This document shows positions 9,005-18,004 of a stretch of DNA of 64,000 nt, piece after piece. The DNA is from Paenibacillus sp. FSL M7-0420 (GTDB taxonomy: Bacteria > Bacillota > Bacilli > Paenibacillales > Paenibacillaceae): NCBI RefSeq assembly GCF_038002345.1, contig NZ_JBBOCJ010000001.1:1302001-1366000 (forward strand), given 5' to 3'. Position 1 is the first letter of the stretch. Each line of letters starts with the position of its first letter. Made by a program: the position numbers and the translations under genes. The notes beneath the pieces are model-generated. The model made no database searches and was not told where the DNA came from. It saw only the letters and a list, made by a program, of their open reading frames with translations.

Positions 9005-11439
9005 AATTTGTCGGAATTGCAGGAACCAACGCGTCGAAGTCTTATAATCGGAAGCTACTGGAATTTATGAAGTCTCATTTTAGCGAAAAAGTGGACATTG
9101 AAATTCTGGAACTGAAGGGTGTCCCGATGTTTAATGAGTCGGACGATCAATCGCAGAGTCCGATTATTCAGAACTTTAATACGAAGATTACGGAAGCGGA
9201 TGGCGTCATTATCGCTACACCGGAGCATAATCACTCGGTCCCCTCCGCGCTGAAAAGTATTCTGGAATGGTTGTCTTGGAATCTTCACCCGTTCGATGGC
9301 AAACCGGTCATGGTTGTCGGTGCGGCGTATGATGTGCAGGGGTCCTCCCGTGCACAACTACATCTGCGTCAGATTCTAGATGCACCCGGTGTCAATGCTA
9401 GCGTGATGCCTGGCTCGGAGTTCCTGTTGGGCCGTGCGAATGAAGCCTTTGATGAAGCGGGGAAGATCAAGTCGGAGCGGACGGTTGATTTCTTGGAGAG
9501 TTGCTTCCATCGCTTTATGCATTTTGCCAAAATCGCTAATCTGCTGAATGTCCCTGAAGACGTTAGCTTTGAACCGGGAACCTATGAAGTAAAGGCGGTC
9601 GGACACAACGGTGATCTGCCGATGATCGTTGAGATGAGTTCGACTCGTATAGAGAAGATCGACATCGATACAGCGGGCGAATCACAGGGGATTGCGGATG
9701 TGGTATTTACCCGGATTCCGAGTCAGATCATCGAAGGACAGACGCTGAACGTGGATATTTTGTCCGGCGCATCCGTCACTAGCAATGGGGTTATCGACGG
9801 AGTAGCGAAGGCGGTCAAGATGGCAGGCGCCAACCCGGATGTATTAAAAAAACGGCCAAAAGCCCAGAGTGCGATCAATCACGGCGACGAAGAGTATACA
9901 GCGGACGTTGTGGTCGTTGGTGCGGGTGGTGCGGGACTCGCAGCAGCAGCCAGCGTGCTTCAGCAGGGCAAGAAGGTTATCATCGTCGAGAAGTTCCCAG
10001 CCATAGGTGGTAATACGGTACGAACAGGTGGTCCAATGAACGCTGCCGATCCAGAGTGGCAACGTAAATTTGCGGCGATTCCGGGTGAAAGTCATACGAT
10101 TGAAGAGCTGGCAGCAACCCCGGAAGAACAGGTAGATGCCGAGTATCTGGCGGACTTCCGTATCTTCAAACATCAGGTGGCTGATTATCTCCGCGATACG
10201 AAAGAGGGCAAAGAATTCTTGTTCGACTCCGCGATCTTCCACCGGATGCAGACCTATTTCGGCGGCAAACGGAAGGACCTTCAGGGGTATTCCATTTACG
10301 GGCAATATGATCTGGTTAAGGTATTAACCGATCAGGCGCTAGCCTCCGTTAAATGGTTGGAGGAACTGGGTGTCGAATTTGACTATAACGAAGTGACTAT
10401 GCCGGTAGGAGCGTTGTGGCGCCGTGGACATAAACCAGTGAAGCATGAAGGCTATGCCTTCGTAGCGGCTTTAGAGCAATTTGTACGTGCACAGGGTGGT
10501 CAGATCCTCACCGATACTCCGGTGAAGCGACTGATTATCGAAGCAGACGGCCGAGTTAGCGGCGTAATTGGTACCGGAGTAGCCGGGCAAACGGTAACGG
10601 TTCATGCGCCGGCGGTGGTGCTGGCTTCCGGTGGCTTTGGGGCCAATACGCAGATGCTGAAGCAGTACAATACGTACTGGAGCGAGATCGATGACGACAT
10701 CAAGACCTCGAATTCTCCGGCGATTACCGGCGATGGTATTCTGCTGGGACAAAGTGCGGGCGCTGATCTGGTCGGCATGGGCTTCTCGCAGATGATGCCA
10801 GTGTCCGATCCGCAGACGGGCGCCTTGTTTAGCGGGTTGCAAGTGCCGCCACAGAACTTTGTCATGGTCAATCAGCAGGGCAAACGTTTCGTCAACGAAT
10901 ATGGTAGCCGCGATCAGTTGTCGATAGCAGCAATCAATAACGGAGGCCTGTTCTATCTGATTGCGGATGACAAGATCAAGGAGACGGCCTATAACACAAA
11001 TCAAGCGAAGATCGATAAGCAGGTGGAGCGAGGCACGCTATTCAGAGCGGACACACTGGAGGAGCTGGCCCGGCAAATTCATATCGATCCGACTACGCTA
11101 GTGGATACGATCGCGATGTACAACTCTTACGTTGATCAGGGACATGATCCGGAATTTGGTAAAAATGCGTTCGATCTTAAGGTTGCAGTGGCTCCGTTCT
11201 ATGCGACACCTCGTAAGCCAGCTATTCACCATACGATGGGCGGACTCAAGATTGATACACAGACGCATGTTCTTCGCGAATCTGGCCAGATCATCCCGGG
11301 GTTGTACGCAGCCGGTGAGGTGGCAGGCGGTATCCATGCCGGTAACCGTCTGGGTGGTAACTCGCTCACCGACATTTTCACATTCGGTCGAATTGCCGGA
11401 CGGACAGCTGTTGAGGAGCAGGCTGTTTTGTGGAGCTGA
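9001..11439 (+). CDS. FMN reductase / FMN-binding / flavocytochrome-c-type reductase fusion
   Basis: The 812-residue protein has three parts. Residues 1-185 are an NAD(P)H:FMN reductase domain like the upstream gene. Residues about 195-285 are an FMN-binding domain containing [12 protein letters not shown], the ApbE flavinylation motif (D-x-x-S-G-A-S/T-x-T). Residues about 300-810 are an FAD-binding-2 reductase of the fumarate/urocanate reductase type, with the FAD-binding strand [36 protein letters not shown], and C-terminal [12 protein letters not shown] and [18 protein letters not shown]. No signal peptide is present, so it should be a soluble cytoplasmic oxidoreductase that passes electrons from NAD(P)H through covalent FMN to FAD and an unsaturated acid. 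Fumarate, urocanate or acrylate-type substrates are all possible; I cannot decide. Confidence 0.9.
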   Translation: MKFVGIAGTNASKSYNRKLLEFMKSHFSEKVDIEILELKGVPMFNESDDQSQSPIIQNFNTKITEADGVIIATPEHNHSVPSALKSILEWLSWNLHPFDGKPVMVVGAAYDVQGSSRAQLHLRQILDAPGVNASVMPGSEFLLGRANEAFDEAGKIKSERTVDFLESCFHRFMHFAKIANLLNVPEDVSFEPGTYEVKAVGHNGDLPMIVEMSSTRIEKIDIDTAGESQGIADVVFTRIPSQIIEGQTLNVDILSGASVTSNGVIDGVAKAVKMAGANPDVLKKRPKAQSAINHGDEEYTADVVVVGAGGAGLAAAASVLQQGKKVIIVEKFPAIGGNTVRTGGPMNAADPEWQRKFAAIPGESHTIEELAATPEEQVDAEYLADFRIFKHQVADYLRDTKEGKEFLFDSAIFHRMQTYFGGKRKDLQGYSIYGQYDLVKVLTDQALASVKWLEELGVEFDYNEVTMPVGALWRRGHKPVKHEGYAFVAALEQFVRAQGGQILTDTPVKRLIIEADGRVSGVIGTGVAGQTVTVHAPAVVLASGGFGANTQMLKQYNTYWSEIDDDIKTSNSPAITGDGILLGQSAGADLVGMGFSQMMPVSDPQTGALFSGLQVPPQNFVMVNQQGKRFVNEYGSRDQLSIAAINNGGLFYLIADDKIKETAYNTNQAKIDKQVERGTLFRADTLEELARQIHIDPTTLVDTIAMYNSYVDQGHDPEFGKNAFDLKVAVAPFYATPRKPAIHHTMGGLKIDTQTHVLRESGQIIPGLYAAGEVAGGIHAGNRLGGNSLTDIFTFGRIAGRTAVEEQAVLWS

Positions 11440-11500
11440 CTCATAAGTAGACTTACTACGAAGATAACAGCTCATCTTGATTCTAAATGTTGTTAAAAAA

Positions 11501-11533
11501 GCAGCGATTCTCTTGTTATTGGAGGATCGCTGC
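11501..11533. terminator. Hairpin at the end of the redox operon and the IS1182 remnant
   Basis: GCAGCGATTCTC at 11501-11512 pairs with the arm at 11522-11533, with one G-U wobble, around an 8-base loop. A-rich sequence lies on one side and T-rich on the other, so it can terminate in both directions. A very similar hairpin recurs at 15873-15914. Confidence 0.6.
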
Positions 11534-12001
11534 CTTGCGTTTTTGGTCCGCTGCGGCTTGCTTCAACACATTGTGGGCGAGCGGAAGCTACCCGACCTCA
11601 AGGGTCACTTTGGACAGCCCTCGAAGCAGAAAATGCCGGAATCCCCGGTTATTTTTCAGTTGCCCAAACACACTTTCTGGCTCAATCATTCGGCGGACGG
11701 CTAAGGTATACCCTTCCTCGCTTCGAAGCAGTTCCCGTGCTTGGTGTTGGTATCTTAGTCGTTCCTGACTAACGACCACCTCTCGGTTTCCTTTTGGTTT
11801 CGTAGAGTGATCCTTCAGAGGGCACCCTTCGCAGGAGCGACTTCGATAATGTCGTTTGTGAATTTCGTATCCACTCGATAAGGTTTCCTTGTGTTCTCTA
11901 TGAATCTCCAGGGTTTGACCGGTCGGACAGGTCCATGTATCCTCATTTTCGTGATATGTCCAGTTCTCGATCTTAGAGATGACGAAGGAATGTAAGGGCA
12001 A
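11516..12001 (-). pseudogene. IS1182-type transposase, C-terminal remnant
   Basis: On the minus strand a frame beginning near 12001 encodes the C-terminal part of an IS1182-family DDE transposase. It has a zinc-finger-like Cys segment (RSCEGCPLKDH), then a segment with the presumed catalytic Glu (MIEPESVFGQLKNNRGFRHF) and LRGLSKVTLEVG. An in-frame TAG follows, after which the family-typical tail continues (LAHNVLKQAAADQKRKAAILQ) to a TAA at 11516-11518. Everything upstream of about 12001 is missing. The element is therefore both truncated and interrupted, and inactive. Confidence 0.8.
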
Positions 12002-12189
12002 AGACCCCGCGTGACATGGGAGGGTAAGCCGTCAGGAGACAGATTTGAAGTGATTCATATGCAACTTGAGCTGCAGGCAACCAGATAGCCGAATTTACAG
12101 CAGGGCCGCCGCTCACTCCTGTCAACACTTCCCGATAGATTTTTTTTATGAAATGAATTAACAATTAAAATGACATCGTATCGTGTCCA

Positions 12190-12701
12190 CAACCTCAAGA
12201 AATTCGGGCAACACTGGCGAAGACATGGAGGACCTGATCTCCATCGGGACCATCGGCCTAATCAAGGCCATCGAGAGCTACCGCCCGAACAAGGGCACGA
12301 AGCTGGCTACTTTTGCCGCCCGTTGTATCGAGAATGAAATCCTGATGCACTTACGCTCGCTGAAAAAAAACCGCAAAGACGTATCCCTCCATGATCCGAT
12401 CGGAACGGATAAAGAGGGCAACGAGATCACTCTGATCGATATCCTCGGCTCGGAAGCGGATGATGTGATTAAAGAGGTCGATCTGAAGATTGAGAAGAGT
12501 AAAATCTATCGGAATCTGGATATCTTGAATGACCGGGAGAAGGAAGTCGTGGTCGGCCGCTTCGGACTGGACACCGGCGGGGAAGAGCGGACACAACGGG
12601 AGATTGCGAAGGAGCTGGGGATCTCGCGTAGTTATGTGTCCAGGATAGAGAAAAGGGCACTCATGAAGTTGTATCATGAGTTTTATAAGGTGAAGCGGTA
12701 A
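12190..12701 (+). pseudogene. Second, truncated copy of sigK (3' two-thirds)
   Basis: From about 12190 the sequence matches codons about 70-233 of the intact sigK at 5246-5947. The encoded protein is nearly the same (ThrArg to AsnArg after LKK, and DDRE to NDRE), but many third positions differ, at roughly one base in ten by eye. The first about 70 codons, including the pro-sequence and ribosome binding site, are absent. An extra G near 12207 breaks the frame at the junction. The ATG at 12183 has no ribosome binding site. It is best read as a displaced or duplicated sigK fragment from a related strain or ancient duplication. It resembles the separate 3' portion of sigK left by skin-type insertions, but no recombinase is visible between the copies. 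Confidence 0.8.
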
Positions 12702-12878
12702 GCACAAGATAAAGTTTAGACAGAAAACAACTTTTAAATGAAACATGGGAAGAGGTCGAACAAAATCTAAAATTTGAAAAAGAGACGGAACTAAAAGTAT
12801 TAATTACTAGAGTCTTGTGAATTCCACTGGTTTAGGGCATAAAAGGGCAGACCTGTAGTATCTCGGCCAATCGACATT

Positions 12879-14102
12879 TCAGGCAGACAATTTGAGTTGC
12901 TTTAGAATGTCGAAAAGAGGCTTTTTCTCGAGGGCCTGCTGGTACACATAGACGATGATTTGCCCGAAGTACTCTTCTCGAATGCGGAGTACCACATCCC
13001 CAAGCGTCAACTCGGCTTGCTTCTTCATTCTTCCTGCCGTAGAGACTCCAGAACGTTTTGTGTCAGGAAATGGATCGCCCAAAAACGCTGAATGCCCGTA
13101 AAGGAAAGCAATTGGTATTAATCGAAGCCCAGTGGTTCTTTGAAGTAGCGATACCCTGTCTCGATGTTCCAGCGTACGGCATAGTACCCCTGAATCGTGA
13201 CGAGATCCAAAGACTAATCCATACCCAAGAGACAAACCTGTAGTTTGCTCGACGCGGTGTATGCGTCCTTCCGGGACAGCAAGAGCTTGGCGTTTTCGAT
13301 ATCGCTGCCCGGTCCTTCGTAAGGATAGATCCAGTACGTCCCTGGCCCTCCACCGTAATGGAGTGAAGGTCAGACTATCGGATGTAGCGCTCAGCAAAAT
13401 CATCCAGGGGAAGAGATACCCCTGCAGGATGAATTCGGCGGTTGGTTTTCACCGCAGCAATGATATGGAATCCCCTGCGGTTACAGGCGTTGATGACTTT
13501 TTCGCTCGTGTACCAGCTGTCCATGAGAACATAGACTCGCTCGTCCTTCTTGGGCTGGAAAAGCTTCGATGATTTCAAGGGCCAGGTTGTTCTTGCTTTT
13601 AAAGGGTAGTCGTCCGGCCTGGGAATACGTCTCTTGATAGTAGGGGCGGTAATCCCAAGCGTAGGAACAGCCTCTTGCGACCACGTGAGCCGTAACCAGG
13701 CAATGACACCAGACGGATTTGCCGGCTTCATGGGAATACTGGAAGCTTAGCGCCTCCATCTTCTTGGTCGACTTGTCTCTTTTGCAGCATGTGTCGTCCA
13801 CGATGAGAAACACAAGTTTCTGCCCTACGATTGGCTTGCTTGGACTGAATTTGATTCATGACCATGTCCAGACGACGGCGCTGCATGCGATTGACACACC
13901 AAGGGGAGTGATTCAGGAAATTCGTGACGTTGCTCAGGTGACATTTGCCCTTGGCCGCTTGTTGGGTTTGGGGAACATTCTTTCGTTCGGCACACAAAAT
14001 GATGCCATGGACGAGGGTGAACAGATGACTCAGCTGCGGCTTGAAGAATTCCAATTTCAAAGCCAAAATGAACTTGACGATGGGCAGGTAGAGGGATACC
14101 AT
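12879..14102 (-). pseudogene. IS4/IS701-like DDE transposase, frameshifted
   Basis: The minus strand holds a transposase-like coding region split over several frames. The N-terminal part starts at ATG 14102 (MVSLYLPIVKFILALKLEFF) and includes FLNHSPWCVNRMQRRRL. After a shift comes FLIVDDTCCKRDKSTKKMEAL, with the first presumed catalytic Asp. Then come ERVYVLMDSWYTSEKVINAC with the second Asp, and a C-terminal end (EKKPLFDILKQLKLSA). At least three frameshifts are needed to join them, so it is inactive. The pattern DD-T and MDSWYTS is that of IS4/IS701-group DDE transposases. I did not find clean terminal inverted repeats. Confidence 0.75.
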
Positions 14103-14362
14103 GATTGTGGGACCTTTATCTTGGAAATTTGGCGTGGTAACCAAAATTTCTCCCATAAAGGCTCGATGTCCTTCTTTTATTCCTGTACTCGACAAAACTT
14201 CTTATTTCGTAATTGACTTTAACTCTGTTGACTCGACAGTACAGCTTTCGCAATACTCAAGTAAATACTTAGCAAAGTGCATAATTAGAACGATTGTTTG
14301 TAATCAACAATATCACAGAAACGGGCCGATTTTTTTTATAAAAAGGGAGGTTATTATGAGCA

Positions 14363-15397
14363 ATGCAAAAAAAAGAGAAAGCTATATTACAAGTTAAGTA
14401 TCCAATCATTACATCTTATACGTCCGATGCACATATGCTGGCTATACTCAATAATTACCCATATACGGAAGGGTGGATATTTAATAATTACATTAATTTA
14501 TGGGGAGAAGAACCGTCATATAATAATCAATTTTCAATGTTAAGATTTCACTCTTGGTTAATTAGAAGAGTGTGCCCTTATTTTAAAATAAATTATTTTG
14601 ATAAGGTTTTTTTTGTTTCAGATATAGTTGAATTTATTATTTCAAAAATTGATTCAGGCAATTATGTTATTATATTGTATGATCAATATTATATTCCGAA
14701 TTCAAGAAATTATAATAAGAACCATTTTGAACACGAAATGTTGATTTATGGTTATGATCGATTAAATGAAATGTTTTTGGTTGCAGATTTCTTCGAAAAT
14801 GGTAAATATTCATTTGAAACTACACCATTTAATTGTGTTGAAAGTGCAATACTAAGTGTATTAGAATCAGAATTATTCTCATGTAGTGAAATAGAATTCT
14901 ACAACGCAAATTATAAATTTAATGATTATTTTTTGTATAATTCACTAAATAATTTTCTGTATTCCCTAAATACAGTAGCAGAAGGCGAAAATGTTATTAT
15001 TGCGGATTATGAATTAGAACAAATACAACAAGGTCGGTATATATTTGGTGTAAAAACTTACAGTCTATTGAAGCAAACATTATCGAAAGTATTGCATGAT
15101 GGAATAGATTTCAATGACATTAGGCCATTACATGTAATCTCTGATCATAAGCTAATGATGTGTGAACGATTAAAGTATTTAGCAAATGCAGGTGTAATAG
15201 AAACTAATGATTCTATTATAGATGAATATTTGAACATAAAGAATATAAGTTTAACTAATCGCAATCGTTATTTGAAATTTTTGATTACAAAGGATTATAG
15301 GCTAATAAAGGAAATTATTTTTAATATAGATAAAATGGAATCATTGGAAATTAAAGCGATAACTCACCTCGTCAATAAATTATCTGCGAATTATTGA
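14363..15397 (+). CDS. BtrH-like (C39-fold acyltransferase-type) protein lacking the expected cysteine
   Basis: The 344-residue protein resembles the N-terminal domain of butirosin BtrH, which transfers an acyl group from an acyl carrier protein to an amine. The BtrH-like protein later in this window has NSDC at the nucleophile position; this one has TSDA (Ala23). The HFEHEMLIYGYD segment keeps the presumed histidine region. It is strikingly AT-rich compared with the genes on either side, which suggests separate acquisition. ATG 14363 is 13 bases from the GGGAGG site at 14344-14349. A better spaced ATG at 14356 reads MSNAKK and then goes out of frame at a run of eight A; seven A would fuse it to this frame. 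It could be an inactive relic or a non-catalytic binding protein. Confidence 0.6.
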   Translation: MQKKEKAILQVKYPIITSYTSDAHMLAILNNYPYTEGWIFNNYINLWGEEPSYNNQFSMLRFHSWLIRRVCPYFKINYFDKVFFVSDIVEFIISKIDSGNYVIILYDQYYIPNSRNYNKNHFEHEMLIYGYDRLNEMFLVADFFENGKYSFETTPFNCVESAILSVLESELFSCSEIEFYNANYKFNDYFLYNSLNNFLYSLNTVAEGENVIIADYELEQIQQGRYIFGVKTYSLLKQTLSKVLHDGIDFNDIRPLHVISDHKLMMCERLKYLANAGVIETNDSIIDEYLNIKNISLTNRNRYLKFLITKDYRLIKEIIFNIDKMESLEIKAITHLVNKLSANY

Positions 15398-15402
15398 ATT
15401 AT

Positions 15403-15834
15403 TTAGCAGGTAGCATTTTTAAAATTTCCACGATGATTTTGTGGTATTATTTCAATGATATTAGCCCCAGGGAAATTTGAACGCATAATCATAACTTCTC
15501 TATTTAAATGAACCATGATGATTTGCTTGAAGCCTGCATCATATAATGGTTTAATGGGCAGAGTATCTCGTAACCCTCCATCGACATACTTGTTACCGTC
15601 AATTTCTTCTACTCCATATATAATGGGAAGATCTGAAGAAGCGAGAAGAATAGATTGTAAACGATTAGAGTGACAATGGTTAGATTGAAATAAGACGACT
15701 TCAAAAACGAGAGCTCACAGCAAGTTGCGAATCCTTTTATTTTTGAATTGCATATGTATTCCAAATTTAGATTTTCATCAATGATTTGCTTCATTCCATC
15801 ACGGGGAAATATGCCATGACGGTGTTTTTCATGC
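15403..15834 (-). pseudogene. Patatin-like phospholipase, C-terminal remnant
   Basis: Joined from two minus-strand frames. The upstream piece reads HGIFPRDGMKQIIDENLNLEY and SKIKGFATC. After a frameshift near 15715 the downstream piece reads RLQSILLASSDLPIIYG, then VDGGLRDTLPIKPLYDAGF, and ends NFKNATC at a TAA (15403-15405). The D-G-G motif is the second half of the patatin Ser-Asp dyad. The N-terminal half with the GXSXG serine is missing and a stop interrupts the region near 15835. It ends 5 bp from the convergent BtrH-like gene. Confidence 0.8.
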
Positions 15835-15872
15835 TAACAATCTACCGAAGCAAGCAGTGAATGATTGAAAAC

Positions 15873-15914
15873 GTAGAGCAGCGATCTCTAATAACAGGAG
15901 AATCACTGCTCTAC
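15873..15914. terminator. Hairpin similar to the one at 11501-11533
   Basis: GTAGAGCAGCGATCTC (15873-15888) pairs with the arm ending GCTCTAC at 15914, with one bulged T and one wobble. T-rich sequence follows. Arms and loop (TAATAACA) closely resemble the hairpin beside the IS1182 remnant (loop TTGTTATT), so a second copy of that insertion sequence may once have ended here. Confidence 0.5.
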
Positions 15915-16108
15915 TTTATTTTTACTATTTTCCAAAAAAGAAGCTATCGCCTTCGTAGAATACTACTTATGGGATAGCTCTATTTATTTCTAGAATAAGA
16001 AAAAATACAGGAAATATATAAATATACAGATTTATGGAATGATATTGAGGATTTTGTTATGGTAATGATATTAAAATAATAATTCATGAAAAGAAAGGGC
16101 TGGTCGCT

Positions 16109-16451
16109 ATGAATAAAATGTATCCTTTAACACACGAAAATACCATTCGATCTTTACGAGGAATTTCTGTATCATTTTTCAATTTTCAAACTTGGTGATG
16201 GGCATTATGCCTATTACATTAAATTTCACCATAGTATCTCCGATGGTTGGTCGCTAAAGTTACTTACAGAACAGATAAATAATTATTACAATGATTTCAG
16301 AAATAATAGTGATAGTGCTTACGAGGATAATGACTCTTATATTCACTTATTAGAAAATGAGACAAAATATTCATTGTCCGAAAGAGCAATGAGTGACAAG
16401 AAATTTTGGGTGGACAGATATCAGGATTTTTTGGAAGCTTACACCGGATGA
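16109..16451 (+). pseudogene. NRPS condensation-domain remnant
   Basis: An ATG at 16109, preceded by AAAGGG, begins MNKMYPLTHE, which parallels the opening of the NRPS gene at 18005 (RLYPLTHPQ). The frame stops within about 90 bases. A shifted frame continues with YYIKFHHSISDGWSLKLLTEQ, the HHxxxDG active-site motif of a condensation domain, and ends at TGA 16451 after KKFWVDRYQDFLE. The order matches the first 200 residues of the NRPS protein at 18005, with a deletion of the segment between. It is a decayed relative of that starter condensation domain. Confidence 0.8.
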
Positions 16452-16593
16452 GTCCTAAGCAATACCATGAAGCATGGAGAGCAGGCACGTTGTAAGCTGT
16501 AGAGATCCTCCTGTAGTGTATAACCCCAAAAACTCAAAAACTGCGAAAAACAGAGATTTCAACAGAAAGACTCCATAATTAGTGGGCCGAACC

Positions 16594-17351
16594 GTAAAGA
16601 TACAGATCCGGGCTATTTATGAAGGGTACAACTAGACCGTGAGCTACCGACGTATCCAAGATGAACTCTGGCGCAGGAACAGGCTTATCGGTAATCAAAA
16701 GAAGGTTTTACGCCCCATGAGAGAACTGGGAATTCAAGCAGTCATCCGTCGGAAACGGACATATCGTACGAGCCAAGAGGCTGCGATAAGCGATGGACGT
16801 ATTACAGAGAATCTGTTGAAATAAGGTTTTACAGCCACAAAACCAAATAAAAAATGGGGTAACCGATGAGACTCGGTATAGCGTAGAGAACGAAAAAGTA
16901 TATCTTTCAGCGATTAAAGTTCTGTATAGAAACGATATTGTTACCAACCATCTTAGCGGAAATAATGCTAATCCCATGGTTCTGGAGACCTTCCGAAAAG
17001 CGTTCGATAGACATAAGGACGTAACCGGCTTGATTGTTCACAGCGATCAAGGTTCCCATCACATGTCCAATGATTACCACAACATGCTGCCAAAGATTTA
17101 CGCCCGAATCAGCATATCTCGCGTAGGTAATTGTTATGACAATGCTTCCTAGAGAGCTTCTTTTCCCATCTCAAGGTAGAGTAACTCTATCTTTATGACA
17201 TACGAAGTATAGTTGAAGCATAAAGAAGAATCGAAAAATTCATCCGATTCTATAACAAAGAACGAGTACAACGAAAGCTGAAAATACTGGCGCCGATAGA
17301 CGTATTGGTGTCAGTTAATGGGCTATGGTTTTTTCCAATGTCCAATAAATG
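16594..17351 (+). pseudogene. IS3-family (IS150-like) transposase OrfB remnant
   Basis: Recognisable pieces are IQIRAIYEGYN, SYRRIQDELWRRNRLIGNQK, DVTGLIVHSDQGSHH (second Asp region), RVGNCYDNAS, and ESFFSHLKVE (catalytic Glu), in the correct order and spacing for an IS3-type OrfB. Several in-frame stops (for example TAG at about 16633 and TAA at about 16822) and frame changes interrupt it. OrfA is not seen. The sequence just after (about 17340-17375) looks like a worn insertion-sequence end. Confidence 0.8.
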
Positions 17352-17399
17352 AGGTTTTGACCAGGGATCAGTTTAGGTTTTTTTATTTTTTGTCAATGA

Positions 17400-17660
17400 A
17401 AATTGCATAAAACGCCGACAGATGTAACGATATTCTTTCTCTTATGTTGTTCAATAGTGAAAGGTGGACATGGCGGTAGACCTCCGTCCCGAAAATTCCT
17501 AAAAGCATGATGTCCAGGATGACGAGATCAAAACTGGCCTTGCTTAAGCTGCTCCAGCGCCGCTTCGTCATCATAGACCGATTCGAATTCCATGAGTTCC
17601 GCCAAAAGATAAGCAGAGATGCTCTGTACACATTGTCGTCGCAGATCAATACTCTAATCT
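17400..17660 (-). pseudogene. Response-regulator receiver-domain remnant
   Basis: The minus strand shows receiver-domain pieces in two frames. One reads ICDDN, then in a shifted frame VQSISAYLLAELMEFESVYDD and EAALEQLKQGQF. A return to the first frame gives FDLVILDIMLLGIFGTEVYR, with the phospho-acceptor Asp. The output domain is absent. It is a decayed two-component regulator with at least two frameshifts. The following 17661-18004 stretch has no gene that I can see. Confidence 0.65.
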
Positions 17661-17887
17661 TCGCCTACATGGTTATCTGCCTGTCTGAAGTAAAAAATTG
17701 CGGGTTTCTCAAATTTATATTGACATGATCGGAGAAAAAGATAATGCGGCGGCGGTTCACTGTATGTCCGAATGGAAGGCATTACCGCTGCGGAATTGAC
17801 TTGTTATGCACAAACTTTTGATATCAAAGGGATAAATTCACAAAAAGTTCACTAAATTCCAGCAAAATTCGACAATATATGCCAGAC

Positions 17888-17906
17888 TTTTAAGTTAAAC
17901 TTAAAA
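17888..17906. promoter_or_regulatory. Perfect 9-bp inverted repeat upstream of the NRPS/PKS operon
   Basis: TTTTAAGTT-A-AACTTAAAA is a perfect dyad, 98 bp before the first biosynthetic gene, in the only long gap in front of the operon. It could be an operator for a dimeric repressor. No clear -35/-10 pair was identified beside it. Confidence 0.35.
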
Positions 17907-18004
17907 ATACCATTATGTATCGTTAAAAGTCTATTGTCCTATGGATTTCCAAAACATGCAGTATTCATTGATTCCTATAACCTAAGCAAAGAGGTCCTGA
18001 AGCT

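Noticed and set aside
11973..12164. 63-residue minus-strand frame between IS1182 remnant and sigK fragment
   Set aside because: No recognisable family and no ribosome binding site; lies in scrambled DNA at the edge of the insertion-sequence remnant.
5948..12190. Calling the segment between the two sigK copies a skin-type integrative element
   Set aside because: No integrase or recombinase, no clear att repeats, and the copies differ at about one base in ten. Reported only as a hypothesis.
12702..12878. Gap between sigK fragment and transposase pseudogene
   Set aside because: Looked for a small gene or terminator; nothing convincing is present.
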